From an uncultured Bacteroidota bacterium (lineage in GTDB: Bacteria; Bacteroidota; Bacteroidia; Bacteroidales; UBA932): a stretch of 64,000 nucleotides of DNA. A program made the position numbers and the translations under genes. The notes below the pieces were generated by a model, which was given only the letters and a program-made list of their open reading frames with translations, was not told the origin of the DNA and searched no databases. Within the stretch, counting starts at the first letter, position 1, and every line of letters starts with the position of its first letter. Positions 25,543-33,705 of the stretch are shown here, piece after piece. The stretch spans positions 310,001-374,000 of the forward strand of contig CALGSW010000001.1 in NCBI GenBank assembly GCA_937901965.1. Reading direction: 5' to 3'.

Positions 25543-26526
25543 TTAAAGGATAATCTCTGATATTCTTGCAACAAGCATAAGTGTAAGTAGTATAATCCAC
25601 TGAATCTTATGCTTGTTGCTTTTTTCATAATTGATAAGGTACTCATTCATGATTACGGCAACGGGTATAGAAATAACAGATGCGTAATATGTCATATTAA
25701 TTGGATAGAGCAGAATAATCGCAAGCATAATAAGGAGCATTAAAATGAATCTGGTCATTATTTTTGCTTTCTCAATTTTGTATCTGCCCCTCTGTTCAGC
25801 AATATACCATACTGCAGATAGAAGTGTTATAAACAGGGCCAGATAAAGGACCAAATCAGAGAAGTTCTGCAATGCAAACTGAAGCGGATAGGCTGCAGTA
25901 ACTGCATCTATAAATAAATCTGAGAAAAGCACAGCATCATCGTACAAAATGTACCTCACAGACAAAACAAAAATAAATGGTATAAGCACAGAGGCACTCA
26001 TCATTACAACACTCCTGGCCGTTACTCCTCTGGTAGAAAAAGCAAAAAACATTATAAGAATCACAAGCAGTGCAAGCGTAGGTTCAAAAAGAATTGCCAA
26101 TGCCGAAAGAAATCCTGATATAAAAAAATGGAGGTCACTCTGTTTTGATTTATTACTAAAATAAAGTGACCACAAAATTAGCAGTGACGATACAGAGGAT
26201 CCGGAAAAGTAAAGTGCGGACGGAGAAATAAGTACAAATAGCAGGTAAATCAGTGGTAAAAGAAATTTATTTTTTCCGGTTGCCATGCTTTTGAGACCAA
26301 TAGCATATACTGAAATTGCATTGCAAATCAGTAAAAGAGTTGAAATATACATTGACCACCTTTCACCAAGGTTTGAAATATCTGTAAAAGATGTCAAAGC
26401 AGGAATCCAGTTATCCTCTGCCTTGATATGCGGTACGAACCCTGCAGAGATCCAGGACACCAGCAACAGGATGAAAAGAGTTACCGGATTTATGAAAAAA
26501 GAGTATCTGCTACTCCTGTTATTCAT
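25543..26526 (-). CDS. Polytopic inner-membrane protein of unknown function
   Basis: 327 residues with about nine to ten hydrophobic helices and short polar loops, e.g. after the N-terminal PVTLFILLLVSWISAGF and the LFEPTLALLVILIMFF segment. It resembles the DUF6427-type membrane proteins of Bacteroidota, but I am not certain of the family. It overlaps purD by 8 bp and is likely translated with it. Its last 25 codons contain a plus-strand terminator for the convergent dacB operon. Confidence 0.7.
   Translation of the reverse strand: MNNRSSRYSFFINPVTLFILLLVSWISAGFVPHIKAEDNWIPALTSFTDISNLGERWSMYISTLLLICNAISVYAIGLKSMATGKNKFLLPLIYLLFVLISPSALYFSGSSVSSLLILWSLYFSNKSKQSDLHFFISGFLSALAILFEPTLALLVILIMFFAFSTRGVTARSVVMMSASVLIPFIFVLSVRYILYDDAVLFSDLFIDAVTAAYPLQFALQNFSDLVLYLALFITLLSAVWYIAEQRGRYKIEKAKIMTRFILMLLIMLAIILLYPINMTYYASVISIPVAVIMNEYLINYEKSNKHKIQWIILLTLMLVARISEIIL
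25568..25625 (+). terminator. Terminator of the dacB-aminotransferase operon, inside a convergent gene
   Basis: A perfect 14-bp stem GCAACAAGCATAAG / CTTATGCTTGTTGC (25568-25581 with 25606-25619), loop of 24 nt, followed by TTTTTT. It lies wholly within the 3' coding end of the minus-strand membrane-protein gene. Confidence 0.85.
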
Positions 26527-27811
26527 TGTTATTTAAATATTTAAGCAAATCTTTTCCAAGGTCATTTCTGTAGTACATTCCATCAAACGAGACTCTCTTA
26601 ATATCTTCATATGCCTTTTTGGATGCAGTATTAATATCTTCTCCGGAAGATGAAACCACAATAACCCTTCCTCCCGAAGTGACAAGAGTATTGTCTCTCA
26701 TTTCTGTTCCTGAATGAAAGATAAGGGAGGTTATTTCACTTTCAATTTTAATAGGAATCCCTCTCTTGTAATCGGCAGGATAGCCACCTGATACAGCAAC
26801 CAGAGCAAGTGAAAAACTATCTGAAATCTCTATCTTCTCTTTAGAGAGCAATCCATTTCCCATCGCAACAAAATGAGATAATAAGTCACTCTTTATTCTT
26901 GGTAAAACTGCCTCAGTTTCCGGATCTCCCATCCTGACATTATATTCAATCACATACGGATCTCCTTTACAGTTCATTAATCCAAAGAAAATAAACCCGT
27001 GGTATTCAATACCCTCTTTTTCAAGTCCTGCAAGCGTGGGTATTATTATCCTCTCTTCCACCCTCTTCATATACAATTCATCTGCAAAAGGGACAGGTGA
27101 AACAGCCCCCATACCGCCGGTATTTAATCCGGTGTCCCCCTCTCCAATTCTCTTGTAATCTTTTGCATTCGGGAGTAGAAGATAGTCCTTTCCATCTGTA
27201 AGTATAAAAACTGAGAGTTCAATTCCATGAAGGTACTCCTCAATCACAACACGTTCACCTGCTTTACCGAATTTCCCCCCGAGCATCTCATTCAACTCTT
27301 TAACCGCTGAATCAAAATCCTCCGGAATCACAACTCCTTTGCCGGCAGCCAGTCCATCGGCCTTAAGCACATAAGGAGGCGAAAGTTTCTTTAGAAATTC
27401 AATTGCCTCTGCGGATTCTCCCCTGCGGAATGTTTTAAATCTTGCTGTAGGAATTGACCATCTGGTCATGAAGTCCTTTGCAAACTCCTTACTCCCTTCC
27501 AGCTTTGCACCTTCCATTCCGGGGCCTACAAAAATCCTGTTATGAAGCAAACCTCTATCCTCAAGAAAGTCCCTCAAACCATCAACAAGAGGATTTTCAG
27601 GTCCCACAACTATAAGGTCAATCTCTTTATCTATTACAAAATTTGCTATAGACTCAAAGTCTGAGACACCTAAATTCACATTTTCAGCAATTTCAGATGT
27701 TCCGGGATTACCGGGTGCACAATATAAATTTTTCAGGAGCGGACTTTTTGACAAAGAGAGAGCGATTGCATGCTCTCTGCCACCTGAACCTATCATAAGG
27801 ACTCTGTTCAT
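26519..27811 (-). CDS. purD: Phosphoribosylamine-glycine ligase
   Basis: 430 residues. N-terminal GSGGREHAIA and CAPGNPGTSEIAENV are the GARS N-domain signature; the ATP-grasp part holds KADGLAAGKGVVIP and the metal site VIEYNVRMGDPETEAVLPR. It makes glycinamide ribotide in purine synthesis. It lies divergent from the DUF4296 gene, with a -7-like TATTTTTG at 27854-27847. Confidence 0.96.
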   Translation of the reverse strand: MNRVLMIGSGGREHAIALSLSKSPLLKNLYCAPGNPGTSEIAENVNLGVSDFESIANFVIDKEIDLIVVGPENPLVDGLRDFLEDRGLLHNRIFVGPGMEGAKLEGSKEFAKDFMTRWSIPTARFKTFRRGESAEAIEFLKKLSPPYVLKADGLAAGKGVVIPEDFDSAVKELNEMLGGKFGKAGERVVIEEYLHGIELSVFILTDGKDYLLLPNAKDYKRIGEGDTGLNTGGMGAVSPVPFADELYMKRVEERIIIPTLAGLEKEGIEYHGFIFFGLMNCKGDPYVIEYNVRMGDPETEAVLPRIKSDLLSHFVAMGNGLLSKEKIEISDSFSLALVAVSGGYPADYKRGIPIKIESEITSLIFHSGTEMRDNTLVTSGGRVIVVSSSGEDINTASKKAYEDIKRVSFDGMYYRNDLGKDLLKYLNNNE

Positions 27812-27895
27812 AATAGATGTAGGGATTCAATTAAAGGATTATTAGGCAAAAATAATAATAAAAATTAACTTTGTGTTTTGCGAGAATTCCCAAAA

Positions 27896-28534
27896 ATGAA
27901 ACATATAACGGCGTTACTGGCCACTTTGATTATCCTTTCTTCCTGCAACCAGGGACTTATACCCAGGGGCAAGCTGACAAAGATTATTTCTGAAATATAT
28001 CTTACAGACAAATACCTCTCATCTAATCAAGAGTTGGTCACAATTGCAGATTCAGCGCTTTTGTATGAGCCCATTTTAAATAGTTACGGATATACAACTG
28101 AAGATTTTCTCAGAACTATCTCATATTATGTTGAACGACCGGCTAAACTAAAAAGTGTATATTTAAAAGCGCAGGAATCTCTCCAAAAAGAACTTGACAT
28201 TGTAAACAATCAACTTAATAAAGAGGGGGCAGCAGACTCTCTGAGAATGGCTCTTGTAAGAGAACTTAATTTTGATAACAAAAACAACATTGAGCCAGAC
28301 TCAAGAATACGGTCTCTCAGATGGATTACATCACCTGATTTAGAGGAGATACCAATCAAATTTCCACCTGACATATATGCAGTTAAATTTGATGCCCCCA
28401 TTTCAGCATTCTGGTGGTCCAGAAGCCTGAAACAAAATATGAAACCATTCTACAAATATGAGAACGATCGCCGCACAATACTTGTTCCCCGTAAACTTGA
28501 AACCCATAAAGAGAGGGTTCGTGAAGCTGGATAA
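27896..28534 (+). CDS. DUF4296-type lipoprotein
   Basis: 212 residues from the ATG at 27896, which directly opens a lipoprotein signal (lipobox LSSC); an in-frame start 18 bp earlier only adds polar residues. The domain LTKIISEIYLTDKYLSSNQ ... EPILNSYGYTTEDFLRTISYY is the DUF4296 signature of Bacteroidota. Function unknown. The C-terminal 25 codons overlap the next gene by 77 bp in another frame, an unusually long overlap. A TAACTTTG (27866-27873) is a likely -7 box. Confidence 0.8.
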   Translation: MKHITALLATLIILSSCNQGLIPRGKLTKIISEIYLTDKYLSSNQELVTIADSALLYEPILNSYGYTTEDFLRTISYYVERPAKLKSVYLKAQESLQKELDIVNNQLNKEGAADSLRMALVRELNFDNKNNIEPDSRIRSLRWITSPDLEEIPIKFPPDIYAVKFDAPISAFWWSRSLKQNMKPFYKYENDRRTILVPRKLETHKERVREAG

Positions 28535-29654
28535 AAACGGCATTATCCTGGAGGTTGGGGAGCTGAAAGAGACTGATAAAGAGGTTGAGTTTTATGAAGG
28601 AATCCTTGTTCCCGGATTTGTGAATTCACACTGTCATATTGAACTCTCTCACCTGAAAGGTCAATTTACACAGGAGTCCGGCATGGCCGGCTTTATCAGG
28701 CAGATTAGAGTACAGCGAGAGAGTGCTCCTGAAAATATTAGGAAGAGAGAGATTGCTGAACAAATGGATAAGATGTTCAAAGAGGGGGTATCTGCTGTTG
28801 CAGATATTTCAAATTCCCAAGAAAGCTTTGAAATAAAGGCATCATCTCCAATTTATACCAGATCTTTTCTGGAGGTGTACGGATCAGAGCCTCGCGATAT
28901 GCCTAAAATAATGAACCAACTGAAAGAGCTGAAAGAGGTAGCAGATAAAGCCGGTATTGACTCATGCCCATCACCCCACTCATGTTATACAATGAGCAGA
29001 GAATTGCTTACTGAGTCAACATCTGCCGGAATTGATTGTGGTTTTATTTCATACCATAATCAAGAGAGTATGGAAGAGGATGAACTTATAAGAAAAGGGA
29101 GCGGACCACTTGCAGATGATTACAAAGCGAGAGGAATGAGTACTCCGCTTATTAATCCCGATGGTCCGCTGAAATATTTTATTGATGCAATAAGAGCAAA
29201 CAGGAAATTCTCACAAAGTAATATACCCGGGAATGTTCTCCTTGTACACAATACATTTACGGACAAGCATAGTATTGAGATTGCAGAAGAGGCTTTTGAA
29301 AACCCCTACTGGGCTATCTGTCCATTATCAAATCTATTTATACACAGAGCATTGCCACCAGTTGAACTAATGAGAAGAGAGGGTGTTGTTATTACATTGG
29401 GCACAGATAGTCTCTCAAGTAACACTGTCCTCTCAATGGTATCTGAAATGGAATGTATTCAGAGATACTTCCCAAGGGTGCCGTTAACAGAGTTAATTGA
29501 ATGGGCTACCATTAACGGAGCAAAGTTCCTCGGAAAAGAGAATGTTCTCGGCACAATTGAGCCAGGTAAAAGACCGGGAATTGTTTTAATTGAAAATATT
29601 GACCTTAATAATCTTACCCTTAAACCGGAGAGTTCCGGCAGAAGATTAGCTTAA
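28458..29654 (+). CDS. Metal-dependent amidohydrolase (cytosine deaminase/TRZ-ATZ-like), possible aminofutalosine deaminase
   Basis: 398 residues. Zinc-site candidates are His58 and His60 (NSHCHIE), His200 (ISYHNQES), His264 (LLVHNTFTD) and Asp317 (GTDSLSSN): the subtype III amidohydrolase set used for deamination of ring amines. The N-terminal QYLFPVNLKPIKRGFV is a normal start for the family, so the 77-bp overlap with the DUF4296 gene appears real. Some members (MqnX/Nis0429 group) deaminate 6-amino-6-deoxyfutalosine; the window also encodes mqnE, which makes that role plausible but unproven. Confidence 0.82.
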   Translation: MRTIAAQYLFPVNLKPIKRGFVKLDKNGIILEVGELKETDKEVEFYEGILVPGFVNSHCHIELSHLKGQFTQESGMAGFIRQIRVQRESAPENIRKREIAEQMDKMFKEGVSAVADISNSQESFEIKASSPIYTRSFLEVYGSEPRDMPKIMNQLKELKEVADKAGIDSCPSPHSCYTMSRELLTESTSAGIDCGFISYHNQESMEEDELIRKGSGPLADDYKARGMSTPLINPDGPLKYFIDAIRANRKFSQSNIPGNVLLVHNTFTDKHSIEIAEEAFENPYWAICPLSNLFIHRALPPVELMRREGVVITLGTDSLSSNTVLSMVSEMECIQRYFPRVPLTELIEWATINGAKFLGKENVLGTIEPGKRPGIVLIENIDLNNLTLKPESSGRRLA

Positions 29655-29665
29655 AACAAGCAGAA

Positions 29666-30442
29666 ATGTCAACGATATTATTTGATGAAATTGTATTTGG
29701 GCCAATACACAGCAGAAGACTGGGCTCGTCACTGGGAGTAAACCTTCTTCCAAAACATGGTAAAGTTTGCAGTTTTGACTGCCTGTATTGTGAATGTGGT
29801 TTTAATTCAGATGGCAGGGGAGACAGCAAATTACCCTCTTTTGAAGAATTCGGCACAGCTCTTGAAAAGAAGCTGACAGAGATAAGGGGGAATAACGGAA
29901 GAATTGACACTATTACATTCTCCGGCAATGGAGAGCCAACTATTCATCCAAAATTCCCGGAAATTATTGCAGAGGCTCTAAAGCTAAGAAGAAAGTTCTT
30001 CCCGCTGGCAAAGGTATCGGTCTTAACAAACGGGAGCAGGATTCATATTCCCGATGTTCAAAAGGCACTTCTAAGTGTAGATAATGCAATTATCAAGCTG
30101 GATTCTGCCTTTGACAGAACTGTTGAGATGATTGACAGGCCTCAGTATAATTACAGCGTAGCTGAGACCAAGAAAAATCTGGAACCATACAAAGGCAGAT
30201 TTGTATTACAAACTATGTTCTTAAGAGGAGAACACGATGGCAATTTAATTGACAATACTACTCAGGAGGAGATCTCTGCATGGAGAAAACTTGCAATTGA
30301 ACTTGAACCGAGAGAGATTATGATATATACAATTGACAGGGAGACTCCTGCAAAAAATCTCAATAAAGTTAGCGTTGAAGAGATGGAGAAAATTTCAGCG
30401 CCATTGAAAAGTCTTGGCTTTAAAATTACAATAAGCGGTTAA
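29666..30442 (+). CDS. Radical SAM protein of unknown function (COG0731-like)
   Basis: 258 residues. The N-terminus has FGPIHSRRLGSSLGVNL, then the cluster motif CxxxCxxC at Cys35, Cys39 and Cys42, with a further Cys44; GNGEPTIHP and the SVLTNGSRI strand are the SAM-binding parts. It resembles a small wyosine-synthesis-like (COG0731) branch common in anaerobes, whose substrate is not known. There is no C-terminal extra domain. It lies 11 bp after the amidohydrolase and 2 bp before dtd. Confidence 0.85.
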   Translation: MSTILFDEIVFGPIHSRRLGSSLGVNLLPKHGKVCSFDCLYCECGFNSDGRGDSKLPSFEEFGTALEKKLTEIRGNNGRIDTITFSGNGEPTIHPKFPEIIAEALKLRRKFFPLAKVSVLTNGSRIHIPDVQKALLSVDNAIIKLDSAFDRTVEMIDRPQYNYSVAETKKNLEPYKGRFVLQTMFLRGEHDGNLIDNTTQEEISAWRKLAIELEPREIMIYTIDRETPAKNLNKVSVEEMEKISAPLKSLGFKITISG

Positions 30443-30444
30443 CA

Positions 30445-30915
30445 ATGAGAGTAGTGATTCAAAGAGCAGAGGAGGCCTTTGTTGAGGTATCAGGCAAAGT
30501 TACCGGAGTTATAGGGAGAGGTCTCATGATCCTTCTGGGTATTGAAGATGAAGACACAACTGATGATGCAGATTATTTGACAAAGAAGATATCATCTCTG
30601 AGAATTTTTGACGACCGGGAGGGAGTAATGAATTTGTCTGTTAAAGATGTTGATGGAGAGATACTGCTAGTGAGTCAGTTCACACTTCATGCGAGTACAC
30701 GCAAGGGAAATCGCCCCTCTTACATAAAAGCAGCCAGACCTGAAAAGGCTGTACCTCTGTATGAATATGTAATAAAATCACTTTCAGAAGAGTTGGGAAG
30801 GGAGGTAAAAACCGGTATATTTGGAGCTGAGATGAAGGTTAAACTTATTAACGACGGACCTGTTACAATAATAATCGATACTAAAGAGAATTTAAATAAA
30901 AATGCAAACAGTTGA
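30445..30915 (+). CDS. dtd: D-aminoacyl-tRNA deacylase
   Basis: 156 residues. Both active-site motifs are clear: SQFTLHA (77-83) and the Gly-cisPro motif NDGPVT (136-141). It frees D-amino acids and glycine from mischarged tRNAs in the cytosol. It overlaps deoC by 14 bp. Confidence 0.96.
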   Translation: MRVVIQRAEEAFVEVSGKVTGVIGRGLMILLGIEDEDTTDDADYLTKKISSLRIFDDREGVMNLSVKDVDGEILLVSQFTLHASTRKGNRPSYIKAARPEKAVPLYEYVIKSLSEELGREVKTGIFGAEMKVKLINDGPVTIIIDTKENLNKNANS

Positions 30916-31729
30916 AATGGAACTTAATGCCATAAAATCCGGCATAGAGAAATGGAATACAAGAGATATCTTATCAAAGTGTCTTGGTTTAATTGATCTT
31001 ACATCACTCAATTCCACAGACACAAAGTCCAAGATTGAGGCGATGGTTGAAAAGGTGAACTCCTTTTCAGGAACTTATTCAGATTATCCCTCTGTTGCAG
31101 CAATATGCGTGTATCCGAATTTTGCATCAACAGTGAAGCAAAGATTGACAGCTAAGGGAGTTGAGATAGCTGTTGTTGGAGGCGTTTTCCCCAGTTCGCA
31201 GAGTTTTCCGGAAGTTAAAGCAGAAGAGTGTAAAATAGCTGTAGAGAAGGGTGCCGATGAAGTGGACATTGTGCTGGCTCTAAGCCATTTTATCGCAGGA
31301 GAGATGGAGAGTGCATCTAATGAGATAAGATTAATTAAAAAGGCTTGTGGTAAGGCGCACCTTAAAGTAATACTTGAGACAGGAGCACTCTCGCATGAAC
31401 AGATAAAGCAGGCTTCTATACTGGCAATGGAAGCGGGTGCAGATTTTATAAAGACATCAACAGGTAAAATGGAACCTGCTGCTACTCCTGAAGCTGCTGT
31501 AATAATGTGCCACGCAATTAAAGAGTATTACAAAGTAAGCGGAAGACGAGTTGGATTCAAACCGGCAGGAGGGATTGTAACTCCGGAGGATGCAATATTA
31601 TACTATGCAATTGTAGATTCAATACTTGGAGAGGAGTGGCTTAATTCCAAATATTTCCGGCTTGGAGCAAGCAGACTGGCAAATAATTTGCTTACAAAAC
31701 TAGAAAACAAAACCGTTAACTATTTTTAA
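30902..31729 (+). CDS. deoC: Deoxyribose-phosphate aldolase
   Basis: 275 residues of the class I DeoC TIM barrel: CLGLIDLTSLNS at the start of the barrel, VAAICVYPNF, the relay lysine in LKVILETG, and the Schiff-base lysine in FIKTSTGK, then GFKPAGGI. It splits deoxyribose-5-phosphate into glyceraldehyde-3-phosphate and acetaldehyde. Two ATGs (30902, 30917) are possible starts; the first overlaps dtd. Confidence 0.95.
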   Translation: MQTVEMELNAIKSGIEKWNTRDILSKCLGLIDLTSLNSTDTKSKIEAMVEKVNSFSGTYSDYPSVAAICVYPNFASTVKQRLTAKGVEIAVVGGVFPSSQSFPEVKAEECKIAVEKGADEVDIVLALSHFIAGEMESASNEIRLIKKACGKAHLKVILETGALSHEQIKQASILAMEAGADFIKTSTGKMEPAATPEAAVIMCHAIKEYYKVSGRRVGFKPAGGIVTPEDAILYYAIVDSILGEEWLNSKYFRLGASRLANNLLTKLENKTVNYF

Positions 31730-31730
31730 G

Positions 31731-32195
31731 ATGAAGAAACTGATTATCGCTACAGCAGCTATTTTAATATCTGCAGCTGCTTTTTCACAAAATTATAAAA
31801 CAGCAATAGGGCTTAGGACCGGAACAACACTTGGAGCAAGTGTAAAACATTTTATAAGCCAACCTGCTGCATTGGAGGGTATTCTGGATGTGGATCTTGT
31901 GAAGCATGACGAGATGAAGATTAAGGCGACTGCCCTGTATGAATATCATTTTGATGTTAATGTTGATGGTCTTTATCTCTACGCCGGTGCAGGAGCAACT
32001 GCGGGTGTACACGTTGCCGGAATTTACAGTAAACAGTTCCTGATGGGAATAGATCTTATAGGAGGAGTTGAATATAAGTTTAATAACATTCCGCTTGCAC
32101 TCTCAGCCGACTGGAATCCCAGAATCCAGTTCATCTCAAACTCAGGTTTCAAAGCTCCAAATTTAGGCTTTACAGTAAGATATATAATCAAATAA
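31731..32195 (+). CDS. Small outer-membrane beta-barrel protein
   Basis: 154 residues with a signal peptide cleaved near AAFSQ. The mature part alternates hydrophobic and polar residues with many Gly and aromatic positions (IGLRTGTTLGASVKHF, LYLYAGAGATAGV, LGFTVRYIIK) and looks like an eight-stranded barrel of the OmpW/OmpA-like or porin-family type. Function unknown. It starts 1 bp after deoC stops, so it is part of the same operon. Confidence 0.78.
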   Translation: MKKLIIATAAILISAAAFSQNYKTAIGLRTGTTLGASVKHFISQPAALEGILDVDLVKHDEMKIKATALYEYHFDVNVDGLYLYAGAGATAGVHVAGIYSKQFLMGIDLIGGVEYKFNNIPLALSADWNPRIQFISNSGFKAPNLGFTVRYIIK

Positions 32196-32202
32196 CTTTA
32201 CA

Positions 32203-33555
32203 ATGAAAAATTACATCAACCAGAACAAGGAGAGATTCCTTTCAGAACTATTTGAACTTCTGAGAATCCCATCTATCAGTTCCATGGCTGACCACAAGCC
32301 GGATATGATAAAGGCAGCTGAAAAATATGCAGAATTTCTGCTTGCGGCAGGCTGCGAAACAGCACAGGTATATCCCACCAAGGGGCACCCTGTTGTATTC
32401 GGACAAAAAATAATTGACAAAAAACTTCCCACTATATTGGTTTATGCGCACTATGATGTTCAACCTGCGGACCCAATCAATCTCTGGACTACACCACCAT
32501 TTGAGCCACAGATAAGAGAGGGTGCAATCTATGCGAGAGGTGCAAACGATGATAAAGGACAGGGCTTTATGCATATTAAGGCTTTTGAATATCTGGTAAA
32601 GACAAATCAGCTTAAGTGTAATGTAAAATTCATTATTGACGGTGAAGAGGAGATTGGCTCTCCAAGCCTTCCTGAGTGGGCAGAGGCTCATAAAGAGATG
32701 CTGGCCTGCGATGACATTCTTGTATCTGACACAACAATGATTGATGAGAAGATTCCTTCAATAAATGTAGGAATGAGGGGACTCGCCTATATGGAGGTTG
32801 AGGTTACAGGCCCTAACAAGGATCTGCACTCAGGTCACTACGGCGGAGCAATTGCAAATCCAATCAATGTACTTGCCGGAATGATTGACAAACTTATTGA
32901 CGACAAAGGCAGAATCACAATTAAAGGATTCTACGATGATGTTGTGGAGTTGACAAAAGAGGAGCGCGAAATGCTTGCTAGAGCTCCGTTTGACGAGAAA
33001 GAGTACAAAGAGTTTCTGGACATTGATGCAGTAACCGGAGAGGAGGGCTATTCAACTATGGAGCGCACAGGAATTCGTCCATGCCTGGATGTAAACGGCA
33101 TCTGGGGAGGATATACCGGAGAGGGTGCTAAAACAGTACTTCCTTCAAAGGCATTTGCGAAAATATCAATGAGAATCGTCCCTAACCAGGATAATAAAAA
33201 GATAGCAAAACTGTTTGAAGAGCACTTTATGAGTCTTGCTCCTAAAGGAGTAAAAGTAAAGGTAACACCTCATCACGGAGGTCAGGGATTCCTCTGCCCT
33301 ATCTCTTCAAATGTATACAAATCTGCCCACAGAGCAATTCATGAGGTTTACGGTATTGAGCCTGTCCCTAACAGAGGGGGTGGCAGCATTCCTGTACTTG
33401 CAGACCTTCAGCAAATTTTAAAGGCTAACCCTCTGCTTATGGGATTCGGACTGGAGAGAGACGTTATCCACTCTCCAAATGAGAGCTATCTGCTGAGCCA
33501 GTTCTACAAAGGAATTGAATCTATAGGATTATTCTACAAATATTACACAGAGTAA
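32203..33555 (+). CDS. M20 family dipeptidase
   Basis: 450 residues. Metal site 1: His83 and Asp85 in AHYDVQPAD; bridging Asp near 116-117 in ARGANDDKG; Glu148-150 in DGEEEIGS; a dimerisation domain (about 195-350) with DLHSGHYGG. It matches the M20 carnosinase-like/PepV-type dipeptidases of Bacteroidota. It hydrolyses dipeptides in the cytosol. No signal peptide. Last gene of the DUF4296-deoC run, ended by the inverted repeat at 33590. Confidence 0.93.
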   Translation: MKNYINQNKERFLSELFELLRIPSISSMADHKPDMIKAAEKYAEFLLAAGCETAQVYPTKGHPVVFGQKIIDKKLPTILVYAHYDVQPADPINLWTTPPFEPQIREGAIYARGANDDKGQGFMHIKAFEYLVKTNQLKCNVKFIIDGEEEIGSPSLPEWAEAHKEMLACDDILVSDTTMIDEKIPSINVGMRGLAYMEVEVTGPNKDLHSGHYGGAIANPINVLAGMIDKLIDDKGRITIKGFYDDVVELTKEEREMLARAPFDEKEYKEFLDIDAVTGEEGYSTMERTGIRPCLDVNGIWGGYTGEGAKTVLPSKAFAKISMRIVPNQDNKKIAKLFEEHFMSLAPKGVKVKVTPHHGGQGFLCPISSNVYKSAHRAIHEVYGIEPVPNRGGGSIPVLADLQQILKANPLLMGFGLERDVIHSPNESYLLSQFYKGIESIGLFYKYYTE

Positions 33556-33589
33556 TCTTAAAGTAGAGATCTCTTAATAAAGGAAACTC

Positions 33590-33691
33590 TTTTCACCGGC
33601 ATCCAACTAACTGACCGGGCTAATCCGTCCTCCTTCGCGGTGCTTCGTCCGGCCGAGACGCCCGTTTCAGTTAGTTGGATGCCGGTGAAAA
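33590..33691. repeat. Long inverted repeat, 25-bp perfect arms, G+C-rich interior
   Basis: Arms 33590-33614 and 33667-33691 are exact reverse complements (start TTTTCACCGGCATCC). The 52-nt interior is about 70% G+C by eye count, against an A+T-rich surround, and extends the stem with CGGGC (33616-33620) and GCCCG (33660-33664). It sits between two convergent genes. It could act as a two-way transcription stop or RNA-stabilising hairpin, or be a copy of a dispersed element; no second copy is seen in this window. Confidence 0.85.
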
Positions 33692-33705
33692 TGTGTAGAA
33701 AAAAA

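Noticed and set aside
4708..31729. A D-amino-acid system made of the M55 peptidase, racemase homologue, DacB and Dtd
   Set aside because: The genes are far apart in different operons and each has a common housekeeping explanation; a shared theme alone is not evidence.
33590..33691. Integron attC site or IS remnant
   Set aside because: No GTTRRRY/RYYYAAC core sites, no integrase or transposase trace, and no target-site duplication is evident.
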